DNA of 64,000 nt from positions 88,147 to 152,146 of the forward strand of contig CAZIGK010000003.1 in assembly GCA_964538615.1 (NCBI GenBank), given 5' to 3'. Below the pieces are notes generated by a model that was not told the origin of the DNA, did not search any database, and saw only the letters and a list, made by a program, of their open reading frames with translations. The position numbers and the translations under genes are program-made. Source of the DNA: CAZIGK01 sp964538615 (GTDB lineage Bacteria; Pseudomonadota; Alphaproteobacteria; Rickettsiales; RI-342). Each line of letters begins with the position of its first letter. Position 1 is the stretch's first letter. Below, piece by piece: positions 42,600 through 51,231 of this stretch.

Positions 42600-43733
42600 T
42601 TAGGGGTGGGCAATCAGGTTCTGTGCATGGTACTGCAAGAGCAGTTGCGCCAGTTTTTCAGCAGACATGGGGTGAAGGGGGTCTACCGCACCGGGATGCT
42701 TGCTGAAGTGCGAGATTTTGAAGTTCCCCGCATGGGTGGCGGTGAGCAGGCTACCAAGCCTGCGGGCGGCATCCAGCTTGGTGAAAATCACCCGTTGGGT
42801 GCCAAGGTAAGCAAAATTGGCGGCAATGTCTGCTGCATCTGCGGCGTCCATACCGGCGGGCAGAACCAGCACAGGTTCTATATCTGAGCAGGAAATCCAG
42901 TGCCCCAGTTCTTGCAGGCCTTCCTTATCAAAGGCGTTGACGCCATAACTATCAATGATGATTTGGGCGCCTTTGCGGTGGCGTTTGATCAGGCTGGCCA
43001 GTTCTTCCGGCGAGTGGGCGACCAGCATGCGGGTGCCCAAAATATCCGCAAATGCACCGAGCTGTTCTACGCCTGCAGGTTTGGCGTGATCGGTAGAAGC
43101 GAGGATGACCGGGATATCCTGTAGCACGCAGGAGGTGGCGAGCTTGGCGGCAGACATGGTTTTGCCCGCACCCGTGGGACCAATGAACATCAGGGGGTCT
43201 TGTCCTTTACCCAGGGGAAGAGGCTCAAAGTCAAAGCTGGCTTGCAAGACATCCACAAACAGGTATTCCAGCGAACTGCTGGGTACGTGCTCTGCGGTGC
43301 GGTTGAGTTGTTGCAACAGATATTCCGGCGCATTGTGGTAATGCAGAGCCTTGGCAAATACTTTGGTGATTTGTTTTTTCTCTGCATCTGTCAGGGGGCG
43401 CCCCGTATGGCGCGGTGTGGTGGATTGTTGCGTGGCGGGTTTGACAGCAGAGCGGCTTGCCTGTGGTTGGGTTGCGGGTTTGCCGGAGGCGGGTTTTGCA
43501 TGTTGTACAGGTGTGGGGGGGGGTGATTCTGCTTGTGCCTCTTCCCGCGCTTCGGCGACCAGTTGGCTGATCCAGTCCGTGTCTTCTTCACGCTCTGTCG
43601 CGGCGGTGAGTTTGAAGCCTTTGTCCCCCGACAGACGGGTGGTGGAAATGATGACGGCATCATCGCCAAGGGCAAGGCGGATTTGCCGCATGGCATCCTG
43701 CATGGTGGGGGCGATGAAGGTTTTTAGCTGCAT
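42600..43733 (-). CDS. flhF: FlhF, SRP-type GTPase for flagellar placement
   Basis: FlhF recruits early flagellar components to the pole. The 377-residue product has the B domain start (MQLKTFIAPTMQDAMRQI and LGDDAVIISTT), a flexible Pro/Gln/Ala region, a short N domain and the SRP-type G domain with G1 GPTGAGKT at 185-192. DSYGVNAFD stands at the G3 position, where SRP GTPases normally have DTAGR, and FTKLDAARRLG carries G4. The replacement of the usual DTAG by DSYG is noteworthy and seen in some FlhF. A 520-bp repeat block separates it from flhA. Confidence 0.93.
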   Translation of the reverse strand: MQLKTFIAPTMQDAMRQIRLALGDDAVIISTTRLSGDKGFKLTAATEREEDTDWISQLVAEAREEAQAESPPPTPVQHAKPASGKPATQPQASRSAVKPATQQSTTPRHTGRPLTDAEKKQITKVFAKALHYHNAPEYLLQQLNRTAEHVPSSSLEYLFVDVLQASFDFEPLPLGKGQDPLMFIGPTGAGKTMSAAKLATSCVLQDIPVILASTDHAKPAGVEQLGAFADILGTRMLVAHSPEELASLIKRHRKGAQIIIDSYGVNAFDKEGLQELGHWISCSDIEPVLVLPAGMDAADAADIAANFAYLGTQRVIFTKLDAARRLGSLLTATHAGNFKISHFSKHPGAVDPLHPMSAEKLAQLLLQYHAQNLIAHP

Positions 43734-43769
43734 CGGGCTTGTTCCTTACAGACGGGATAAGAAGGCTGC

Positions 43770-44241
43770 GTGGATGCCTGCCTGCGCAGGCATGACGAGG
43801 GGTGGGTTGTGCGGGTGACGGGAAGCGAGGACAGGAGTCCGAGCCCTTTAGCGAGCGATAGCGAGAGGCACTTTGTGCCGACGCGTAGCGAGGCTAGCAA
43901 GCTGAGCGGAGCCAGAGAAAGGATGTTCGTGGATGCCTGCCTGCGCAGGCATGACGGGTTCACCAGAGGGTAAGAGGGGACAAGAACGGCGGCAAGCAGG
44001 CCGCCGCCTTTAGCGAACGTAGTGAGAGGGGCTTTAGCACCGACGCGTAGCGAGGCTAGCAAGCTGAGCGGAGCCAGAGAAAGGATGTTCGTGGATGCCT
44101 GCCTGCGCAGGCATGACGGGTTCACCAGAGGGTAAGAGGGGACAAGAACGGCGGCAAGCAGGCCGCCGCCTTTAGCGAACGTAGTGAGAGGGGCTTTAGC
44201 CCCGACGCGGAGCGAAGCTAGCAAGCTGAGCGGAGCCAGAA
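43770..44241. repeat. 162-bp tandem array of the dispersed modular repeat
   Basis: Nearly three units repeat with an exact 162-bp period (AGGCTAGC at 43891 and 44053, AAGCTAGC at 44215). Each unit combines several short hairpins: GGCGGC with GCCGCC, ATGCCTGC with GCAGGCAT, and a variable GGCAC/GTGCC or GGGGC/GCCCC stem. The first copy has a different leading module. Open frames through the array are by-products of the repeat. The same modules occur at 46471, 53281, 58974 and 63971. Confidence 0.93.
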
Positions 44242-44253
44242 AAATCTTCTTCA

Positions 44254-46434
44254 TCATGTCAACTGCCCCAGCGTTTTGATGCGTGCCTTGGCGTGAATCT
44301 CGTTCTGAGAAAGGACGGGAATGCCGGGACGGAAACGCTCAATCAGGGAGCGCACATAGGGGCGGATGATGGGGCTGGTGAGCAGGGCGGGCATTTCCCC
44401 TTGTAGGGCAAGGTCATCGTAAAGTTTGCGGATGTTGGTAATGAATTCCTGTATTTTGCTGGGGGGGAGGGTGAGTTGTTTTTCTTCTCCTGTGCCGGAA
44501 AGACTTTCCGCAAAGGCCTGCTCCCAGTGCGGGGCGAGGGTGACCAGTGTGACAATGCCCTCCGCATTGGTGATGGCATGGGTGATCTGGCGGGAGAGGC
44601 GGGCGCGGACATGCTCGGTGATGGCGGTGACGCTGTTGGTGAAGCGGGTGGCCTCGGCCACGGCTTCTAGGATGGCGGGCAAATCACGGATGGATACCTG
44701 CTCGGAGAGTAGGCGTTGCAGTACCCGTTGCAGACCGCCGACACTCATTTGACCGGGGATGGTATCCGCCACTAGTTTCTGGTGGTCTTCCGGCAGGTCA
44801 TCCAGCAATTTCTGTGTTTCGGAATAGGTGAGTAGTTCTGCCACATTTTCTTTAATAATTTCCGTAATATGGGTGGTGATAACGGTAGGGGGATCTACCA
44901 CGGTGTAATTTTTGAACAGGGCTTCTTCCCGTAGATCCTGATGAATCCACATGGCGGGCAGGCCGAAAGTGGGTTCGCGGGTTTCTTCTCCGGGGAGGGT
45001 GATTTTTTCCCCTGCCGGATCCATCACCAGCAGCATTTCTGGTCGGACATCGCCGCTGCCGCATTCAATGTCTTTGATTTTGACCACATAGGCATTGGCG
45101 GCCAGTTGCATGTTGTCCTGTATGCGAACGGGAGGCATGACAAAGCCCATCTCCCGCGCGAGTTGCTTGCGCAGGGCTTTGATTTGCTCGGTCAGGCGGT
45201 GGCCTTTTTCGTAATTGATGAGTGCCAGCAGGCCGTAGCCCAGCTCCAGTTTCAGCATGTCCAGTTGCAGGGTTTTGCTGATGGGTTCATCTTCTGCCTG
45301 AGGAGCGAGGGGAGCAGCCATATCCTGCGTGGCACCTTGTGGGCCTGAGACAGCACCAGCCGCACCGGGTCGGGCGGGCAGGTTGGTTTTACCTGTGGCG
45401 GAAGGAGAGGCGGCTTCTCCCTTTTGTTTGCGGTAGATGAGGTAGGACATGCCTGCACAGAAGCTTGCCAATGCCATGAAGGGAACCGCCGGAATACCGG
45501 GCATGATGGCCATAAAGGTCAGAATGCTGGCGGTCATGAGCATGGTGTGGGGAAAGCTGCCAAGCTGGGCAAAGACCGCTTTATCCGAGGAGCCGAGTGC
45601 CCCGGATTTGGTGACCAGCAGACCCGCAGCAATGGAGACAACCAGTGCTGGAATTTGCGAAACCAGGCCATCCCCTACTGTCAGAATGGTATAGGTTTGT
45701 ACGGCATCGGAGAAGCTGAGTTCTCGCTGAGCAACCCCGATGATGATACCGGCCAGAAAGTTGATGAAGGTGATGACGAGGCCAGCGACGGCATCCCCCC
45801 GCACGAACTTGTTGGCACCGTCCATGGCACCGAAGAAGGTGCTTTCATCTTCCAGCTCTTTGCGGCGTTTGCGGGCATCTGCTTCTTCAATCAGCCCGGC
45901 GGAGAGGTCTGCATCAATGGCCATTTGTTTGCCTGGCATGGCATCTAAGCTGAAGCGTGCGGCCACTTCTGCAATGCGGCCGGAACCTTTGGTAATGACC
46001 ACGAAATTGATGATGGTGAGAATGGCGAAAATAATGACCCCGATCATCACTTGTCCACCCATGACGAAGCTGCCGAAGGCGGAAATGACTTCTCCCGCAG
46101 CGTGGGGACCTTCGTGGCCATGGGTGAGGATGAGGCGGGTGGAGGCAATGTTGAGCGATAGGCGCAACATGGTAGAGACAAGCAGGATGGTGGGAAAGGA
46201 ACTTAAATCCAGCGGTTTTTCCACGAACAGGACGGTCATGAGAATCATAACGGAAATGGTGATGGAAATGCCGAGCAGGAAGTCCAGCAGCCAGGTGGGG
46301 ACGGGGAAGAGCAGAACCGTCAGAATGGCCAGAATGCCGAAGGCGAACAGAATATCCCCCCGCAGGCGGAAGCCGCTGGCGGCGTCCTTGAAGCCGGATG
46401 TGCTGGTGAAGGCTGCGGGGAGGTTGATGGCCAT
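44254..46434 (-). CDS. flhA: FlhA, flagellar type III export gate protein
   Basis: FlhA is the large inner-membrane component of the flagellar export apparatus. The 726-residue product has about eight N-terminal spans (FAFGILAILTVLLFPVPTWLLDFLLGISITISVMIL), the FHIPEP region signature (STMLRLSLNIASTRLIL and GSFVMGGQVMIGVIIF), SLDAMPGKQMAIDADL for the cytoplasmic loop, and a soluble C-terminal domain with LQRVLQRLLSEQVSIRDLPAILEA. A Ser/Pro/Ala-rich linker separates the two parts. Length and motifs match the flagellar family, not the virulence homologues, given its neighbours. Confidence 0.97.
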   Translation of the reverse strand: MAINLPAAFTSTSGFKDAASGFRLRGDILFAFGILAILTVLLFPVPTWLLDFLLGISITISVMILMTVLFVEKPLDLSSFPTILLVSTMLRLSLNIASTRLILTHGHEGPHAAGEVISAFGSFVMGGQVMIGVIIFAILTIINFVVITKGSGRIAEVAARFSLDAMPGKQMAIDADLSAGLIEEADARKRRKELEDESTFFGAMDGANKFVRGDAVAGLVITFINFLAGIIIGVAQRELSFSDAVQTYTILTVGDGLVSQIPALVVSIAAGLLVTKSGALGSSDKAVFAQLGSFPHTMLMTASILTFMAIMPGIPAVPFMALASFCAGMSYLIYRKQKGEAASPSATGKTNLPARPGAAGAVSGPQGATQDMAAPLAPQAEDEPISKTLQLDMLKLELGYGLLALINYEKGHRLTEQIKALRKQLAREMGFVMPPVRIQDNMQLAANAYVVKIKDIECGSGDVRPEMLLVMDPAGEKITLPGEETREPTFGLPAMWIHQDLREEALFKNYTVVDPPTVITTHITEIIKENVAELLTYSETQKLLDDLPEDHQKLVADTIPGQMSVGGLQRVLQRLLSEQVSIRDLPAILEAVAEATRFTNSVTAITEHVRARLSRQITHAITNAEGIVTLVTLAPHWEQAFAESLSGTGEEKQLTLPPSKIQEFITNIRKLYDDLALQGEMPALLTSPIIRPYVRSLIERFRPGIPVLSQNEIHAKARIKTLGQLT

Positions 46435-46470
46435 GGGTTAACAGACGGGGTGTGTAGGGTGGCGAGGACT

Positions 46471-46520
46471 AAGAACGGCGGCAAGCAGGCCGCCGTCTTT
46501 AGCGAACGGAGCCAGAGAAA
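46471..46520. repeat. Short copy of the dispersed modular repeat between flbD and flhA
   Basis: It begins with the CGGCGGC-AAGCAG-GCCGCCG hairpin and jumps directly to the GGAGCCAGAGAAA end module, lacking the middle stems. It lies in the 137-bp space between two flagellar genes of the same strand. Confidence 0.85.
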
Positions 46521-46571
46521 AAAGCCAATAGCTGACTGCTTTTGCTGGAATAATGAGATGCTGCATTCTCT

Positions 46572-47981
46572 CTACCCCTTCGGTACTTCGATGCCTTCAT
46601 CGGCATATTGGTTGAGTTTGTTGCGTAGTGTGCGGATGGAGATGCCGAGGATGGTGGCAGCCTGTGTGCGGTTGCCGAGGCAATGATCGAGGGTGCTGAT
46701 GATGAGGTCGCGCTCGACATCCGCTACGGTACGTCCGACCAGTTCATTGGGGATGGTGGCTGGCGAGGGGGTGTCTGTTTTTTTCTCTGGCGCCGAGGGG
46801 CTGAGCATCCTCTCATGGGGGGCGGGGGTGACGGGAGCGGTGGAAGCATGTGTCATGGCCGCTGCTCTGGCCGCCGAGGGGCGGCCTTCGGTGAGCAGGA
46901 TCGCCTCAGCGCCGATTTCATCTCCCCGTGCCAGTAGTACGGCGCGGTGCAGGGTGTTTTCCAGTTCGCGTACGTTGCCCGGCCAATAGTGGTTGAGCAG
47001 CATGGTAAGAGCAATATCGCTTAAATGGCGTTTGGGGATGCCATTGCTTTCCGAATATTTCTGGATGAAATAATCCGCCAGCGGCGCGATATCTTCTTTG
47101 CGGTCACGCAAGCTGGGCATTTCCAGTTGGATGACGTTCAGGCGGTAATAGAGGTCTTCCCGAAACTCACCTTTTTCTACGGATTCTGGTAGGTTGCGGT
47201 TGCTGGTGGCGAGAATGCGGATATCGACCTTCACTGGTTTATCCCCGCCAACGCGATCAATTTCCCGCTCTTGAATGGCGCGCAGTAATTTGGATTGCAG
47301 GCGCAAATCCATCTCGCTGATTTCATCTAGCAGCAGGGTGCCGCCATTGGCTTCTTCAAACTTACCGATACGGCGGTTCAGGGCACCGGTGAAGGCACCT
47401 TTTTCATGGCCGAACAATTCGGATTCCAGCAGATTTTCCGGAATGGCAGCGCAGTTGATGGAGATAAAGGGTTTGTCTTTGCGGCGACTGTTCTGGTGTA
47501 GGTAGCGGGAGATGACCTCTTTACCGGTACCGGATTCCCCCGTAATCAACACCGAGGCATCGGAAGGGGCGATTTGTTTGGCCATCAGGATGAGTTTATT
47601 CATGGCTTCCGAGGCATAGATAAGGGTAAAATGTTCCTCGGTGATGGCTTCTAACACGGCGGCAATCAATTCCGCATCCGGAGGGAGGGGGATATATTCT
47701 TTGGCTCCGGCGCGGATGGCGCGGGCGGCTTCTTCGCTGCTGGCGTTGAAACCGCAGCCCACGATGGTGGCGTGAATACGTTCCCGCTTGAGGGCATGCA
47801 CCAATGCCCCGACATCCTGTTTGACGTCAATCATCAGCAAGTCGGCACCATGGCCATTGCATAGGGCATCAATGGCGGCCTGAACCGAGGGCACAAGCGA
47901 TACTTTGGCGCCACGCTCCCGCGCAATTTGGCTGGCCGTACCAACTTGTCCGCTTAAATCTCCGATAATCATCAGACGCAT
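46572..47981 (-). CDS. flbD: FlbD-like sigma54-dependent flagellar activator
   Basis: This is an enhancer-binding AAA+ activator of RNA polymerase sigma54, 469 residues. The N-terminal receiver-like domain (residues 1-115) lacks the acidic pair at its start but keeps Asp52 in LLMIDV, as in FlbD-type proteins. The AAA+ domain has Walker A GESGTGKE at 148-155, the sigma54-contact loop GAFTGA at 195-200, GGTLLLDEI and the arginine-finger region FREDLYYRLNV. A Fis-type helix-turn-helix at the end (NRTQAATILGISIRTLRNKL) binds DNA. Its place between motA and flhA makes a flagellar role nearly certain; the FlbD name is by analogy with Caulobacter. Confidence 0.88.
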   Translation of the reverse strand: MRLMIIGDLSGQVGTASQIARERGAKVSLVPSVQAAIDALCNGHGADLLMIDVKQDVGALVHALKRERIHATIVGCGFNASSEEAARAIRAGAKEYIPLPPDAELIAAVLEAITEEHFTLIYASEAMNKLILMAKQIAPSDASVLITGESGTGKEVISRYLHQNSRRKDKPFISINCAAIPENLLESELFGHEKGAFTGALNRRIGKFEEANGGTLLLDEISEMDLRLQSKLLRAIQEREIDRVGGDKPVKVDIRILATSNRNLPESVEKGEFREDLYYRLNVIQLEMPSLRDRKEDIAPLADYFIQKYSESNGIPKRHLSDIALTMLLNHYWPGNVRELENTLHRAVLLARGDEIGAEAILLTEGRPSAARAAAMTHASTAPVTPAPHERMLSPSAPEKKTDTPSPATIPNELVGRTVADVERDLIISTLDHCLGNRTQAATILGISIRTLRNKLNQYADEGIEVPKG

Positions 47982-48011
47982 GGGGTTAAAACTCCTGAGT
48001 GAAGCGGGCGG

Positions 48012-48827
48012 TTAGGAAGGAAAATCATTGTAATAATGCACCCGTTGTGAGGGTTGCAAAATGGCGTTCAGGGTTACTTCCAGCTGGCGGGGGTTTTCGT
48101 GGCGGAGCATGGAGAGCAGGGTTTCCTGATACAGGCGCAGAACCTGTTGTTCTTGCGCGCTGGTATGTTCCAGCTTGCTGGCCAGCGGGGTGAACAGCAT
48201 GTAGGCCAGCATGGCGCCATAGAGGGTGGTGAGTAGTGCGACCGCCATGGCCGGGCCGATTTTGGAGGGATCTTCCAGATTACCGAGCATTTGCACCAGA
48301 CCGACCAGCGTGCCGATAAGACCCATGGCGGGGGCAATATCCGCCGCACGGCGCAAAATGGAGGAGCCAAGCGCATGCTTGGTTTGTAATTCAGTGATGT
48401 CATGTTGCAGGGAATGAAAAATGCGCTCAGGCGGCAGACTATCAATCACCATTTGCAGGTGGTGGCGGAAGAAGCTGCTATGTTGGGAATCTGTAGCGGT
48501 GGCTTGTAGTTTGAGGAAGCCTTCCCGGCGGGCGGTTTCTGCAATTTCCAGCAGGTCATGCACAATATTTTGCACCTGAAAATGTCGGTAGTAGATGGTG
48601 CGGCGTACCAGACCGGGCAGTTGCCGGAACTCCTGCGTGGTGTAGCTGGCCAGTGTCAGTGCCAGTGTACCACCAATGACAATGCCGATAGAGGGGATAT
48701 TCCAGAAGGCCTGTGCCTCGCCTCCCAGTGCAATCGCGGCGACCACCAGCGCAATGGCGGCGGTCAGACCCATCAGGGTGGCGATATCCAACTGTTTGTA
48801 ACTGAGGATGCGAGTGTTTTCCGCCAT
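48012..48827 (-). CDS. motA: MotA/PomA-type flagellar stator protein
   Basis: This is the stator subunit that surrounds MotB and drives the rotor. The 271-residue product has four predicted spans: two N-terminal (IATLMGLTAAIALVVAAIAL, IPSIGIVIGGTLALTLAS), a cytoplasmic loop with the conserved basic and acidic residues, and two C-terminal (APAMGLIGTLVGLVQMLGNL and GPAMAVALLTTLYGAMLAYM, both family signatures). The short first loop is closer to PomA/MotA of the sodium or mixed type, but ion choice cannot be decided. No motB is adjacent. It starts 3 nt after fliN. Confidence 0.92.
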   Translation of the reverse strand: MAENTRILSYKQLDIATLMGLTAAIALVVAAIALGGEAQAFWNIPSIGIVIGGTLALTLASYTTQEFRQLPGLVRRTIYYRHFQVQNIVHDLLEIAETARREGFLKLQATATDSQHSSFFRHHLQMVIDSLPPERIFHSLQHDITELQTKHALGSSILRRAADIAPAMGLIGTLVGLVQMLGNLEDPSKIGPAMAVALLTTLYGAMLAYMLFTPLASKLEHTSAQEQQVLRLYQETLLSMLRHENPRQLEVTLNAILQPSQRVHYYNDFPS

Positions 48828-48830
48828 GGA

Positions 48831-49103
48831 TTACCCCTGTTTGTCTTTTTTGATAATCTCGGTCATGGTGATACCAATGCGGTCTTCCACCACCACCACT
48901 TCACCACGGGCGACGAGGCGATTGTTGACAAGAATATCAATCGGTTCACCGACTTTGCGGTCCAGCTCAATGACGGCGCCGCGCCCCAGTTTGAGCAACT
49001 GGCTGACCTGCATGTGGGTGCGACCCAGCACGACCGTGACTTGTACGGGGATATCGTACACATTTTCAAGGGTTAGGCCATCGGTTGTAGTATCGTCAAC
49101 CAT
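48831..49103 (-). CDS. fliN: FliN, flagellar motor switch C-ring protein
   Basis: FliN is a SpoA-domain protein at the base of the C-ring. The 90-residue product carries the signature VYDIPVQVTVVLGRTHMQVS, LLKLGRGAVIELDRKVGEPI and DILVNNRLVARGEVVVVEDR. These are the FliN SpoA fold from end to end, with a short 15-residue N-terminal extension. The start overlaps the end of fliH by 8 nt, so translation is coupled. Confidence 0.97.
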   Translation of the reverse strand: MVDDTTTDGLTLENVYDIPVQVTVVLGRTHMQVSQLLKLGRGAVIELDRKVGEPIDILVNNRLVARGEVVVVEDRIGITMTEIIKKDKQG

Positions 49104-50112
49104 CGGATGATTCTCCTGTTAAGCGATTGAGAGGGGAAGAAATGGGGGTATTTGTGGTGATGGCAGGTGCTTGCTCGTTATCCGGCGCGGAGGGGATGAC
49201 GAGAGCGGACGCGACCTCTGGTGAGGGGGCGGGTTCCGTTGCCATGGGTTGAGGAGGGGTGTAACCGTCGAGCAGTTGTTGCATCTGTTGCAGGATAGGT
49301 TGGGTGAGCCGTTCTGCCTGACCGGATTGCCATTGCACCCGACAGTCTCCCGGTTGCAGGGTGGCATCCGCTTCCACCACGATTTGGCCGCCAAAGCCTG
49401 CTTGTTGACGCCATTGCTGGCTGTGTTGCCGGGTATCTGACAGGAGGGAGGGGGCAACGCGTAGCGTGACCTGATTCCATTCCTGCAATTGGTGCAGCGA
49501 TTGCAGAGCAAACTGGCGCACGGCTTGCATGGGTTGGGTTGCGAGTTCGTAGCCGACAATTTTTTCTGCCATGGCGAAGGCCAGTTGTGCCAGTTGCGGG
49601 GCCAATGTTGCTTGCTGGCGCTCGGCTTCCAGAAACAGGGTAGCCATTTGGCTGGTAAGCTGTTTGAGGGTTTGTGCGAGCTGCTTTTCATGCTGAGAGA
49701 TGGCTTGTTTCTCTCGTTCATCAGCTTGCGCCAGCCCTTCCGCCAGACCTTGCGCGTAGCCACTGTCCCGCCCTTCCGCTTTGCCGGTCGCCAGCCCTTC
49801 TTCTCGGCCATCGTGGTAGCCGTGCTGATAGCCTTCTGTACGGGCCGTTTGCAGGTCGGCCTCGGTATAGGTGGTGGGAGGAGGAGGAGGGGAAGGGGGA
49901 GGGGGAGTCTGATCTTCCGGGGGGGCAGCGCCTTCCGTCAGGGCGAGGGTATCAGGGGACTTGTCGGTATCATAGGTCTCTGATGGGGAGGGAGGCTGGG
50001 ACGATGTGGGGTCAAAATCGGAAAACGGAAAATGCCCACGGTCAGCCAGCCATGGGTTTTCGTGCCCCTGGACGGTTTCAAATGCATGATATTCAAATTT
50101 GGTGACACGCAT
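49096..50112 (-). CDS. fliH: FliH-like regulator of the flagellar export ATPase
   Basis: FliH binds and restrains the export ATPase FliI and docks it at the C-ring through FliN. The 338-residue product has a Pro/Asp-rich N-terminus (the run PPPPSPPPPPTTYTEADL), then a Gly-spaced helical repeat typical of FliH (EGYQHGYHDGREEGLATGKA) and a coiled coil. The C-terminal FliH/HrpE-like domain (AFAMAEKIVGYELATQPMQA) is followed by a Pro-rich tail. It is longer than most FliH. Position between fliG and fliN supports the call. fliI itself is not in the window. Confidence 0.9.
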   Translation of the reverse strand: MRVTKFEYHAFETVQGHENPWLADRGHFPFSDFDPTSSQPPSPSETYDTDKSPDTLALTEGAAPPEDQTPPPPSPPPPPTTYTEADLQTARTEGYQHGYHDGREEGLATGKAEGRDSGYAQGLAEGLAQADEREKQAISQHEKQLAQTLKQLTSQMATLFLEAERQQATLAPQLAQLAFAMAEKIVGYELATQPMQAVRQFALQSLHQLQEWNQVTLRVAPSLLSDTRQHSQQWRQQAGFGGQIVVEADATLQPGDCRVQWQSGQAERLTQPILQQMQQLLDGYTPPQPMATEPAPSPEVASALVIPSAPDNEQAPAITTNTPISSPLNRLTGESSDG

Positions 50113-50180
50113 AGGCGGTGGGACTTATCCTTTGCAGAGTGAGGTGGAGCCATGGCCCCACCATGAGAGGGGGGGGGGAC

Positions 50181-51200
50181 TTAGTAAACCAGTTGATCTT
50201 CTCCGTCTTTGTCGGCAATGACCAGTTCGCCTTTGGCGGCCAGATCTTTGGCTTTGGTGACAATGGTCATTTGCGCTTCGTCCACATCTTTCAGGCGTAC
50301 AGGCCCCATGGCTTCCATATCTTCCTGCATGATTTTGGCAGCACGTTCGGACATGTTGCTGAAGAAGAGATCCCGAAGTCCTTCCGACGCGCCTTTCAGG
50401 GCGATGCCCAACTTGTCTTTATCAATGCCGCGAATGAGGGTTTGGATGCCCATGGGGTCAATTTTGAGCAGGTCTTCAAAGGTGAACATGAGGTTACGGA
50501 TTTTCTCGGCGGCTTCTGCATCGCGGTCTTCCAACTGGCCGAGGAACATGGCTTCCGTATTACGATCGAAGTTATTGAAAATCTCTGCCATGAGTTCGTG
50601 GCTATCGCGGCGCTGGGTTTTGGCCAGATTGCTCATGAACTCGTTGCGCAGGGTTTTTTCCACTCCATCCAGCACTTCTTTCTTCACCGCGTCCATTTTC
50701 AGCATGCGCAAAATGACTTCCATGGCGAAATCTTCCGGCAGGGCAGCAAGGACTTTGGCGGCGTGGTCAGATTTCAGTTTGGACAGTACCAGCGAGACGG
50801 TTTGGGGGTATTCGTTCTTTAGGTAGGCTGCCAGTACTTCTTCCGAGACATTGCCGAGTTTATCCCAGGTGGTGCGTCCCGCAGGGCCGCGGATTTCTTC
50901 CATGATTTTGGCAACACGATCTGAGCCCAGGGCTTTGCTGAGCAGGCGCTCCGTGGAGTCAAAGGTACCGACAACGATGCCGCTTGAGGACATGTTTTCC
51001 ACGAATTCCAGAAAGATTTTTTCCACCGTTTCCGCATCCACCTGACCCAGATTGGCCATGGCGTGCGAGATATCGCGGATTTCGTCATCCGCCATCATGG
51101 AAAAAAGTTTGGCGGCATTATCTTCTCCCACCGCCATGACGAAAATAGCGGCTTTCTGGGTTCCATTCAGGCGGCGGTAATCTTCAATTCTGGGTGCCAT
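50181..51200 (-). CDS. fliG: FliG, flagellar rotor switch protein
   Basis: FliG couples the MS ring to the C-ring and generates torque with MotA. The 339-residue product has the N-terminal FliF-binding domain (GTQKAAIFVMAVGEDNAAKLFS), the middle domain with the EHPQ-equivalent NEYPQTVSLVLS, and the C-terminal domain with FTFEDLLKIDPMGIQTLIRG and the charged torque helix DLFFSNMSERAAKIMQED. The EHPQ motif is changed to EYPQ, as in several alphaproteobacteria. A tract of ten C (minus strand) lies just after the stop, before fliH. Confidence 0.97.
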   Translation of the reverse strand: MAPRIEDYRRLNGTQKAAIFVMAVGEDNAAKLFSMMADDEIRDISHAMANLGQVDAETVEKIFLEFVENMSSSGIVVGTFDSTERLLSKALGSDRVAKIMEEIRGPAGRTTWDKLGNVSEEVLAAYLKNEYPQTVSLVLSKLKSDHAAKVLAALPEDFAMEVILRMLKMDAVKKEVLDGVEKTLRNEFMSNLAKTQRRDSHELMAEIFNNFDRNTEAMFLGQLEDRDAEAAEKIRNLMFTFEDLLKIDPMGIQTLIRGIDKDKLGIALKGASEGLRDLFFSNMSERAAKIMQEDMEAMGPVRLKDVDEAQMTIVTKAKDLAAKGELVIADKDGEDQLVY

Positions 51201-51231
51201 AGGCGTGACTCATGGGTTGTGTGTATCTCGC

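Noticed and set aside
43770..44241. CRISPR array
   Set aside because: The units are identical throughout with no unique spacers, and there are no cas genes.
43724..44257. Open frame of 177 codons with internal 54-residue repeats on the minus strand
   Set aside because: It is the translation of the 162-bp intergenic repeat array. It overlaps flhA and flhF ends and has no ribosome-binding site or domain.
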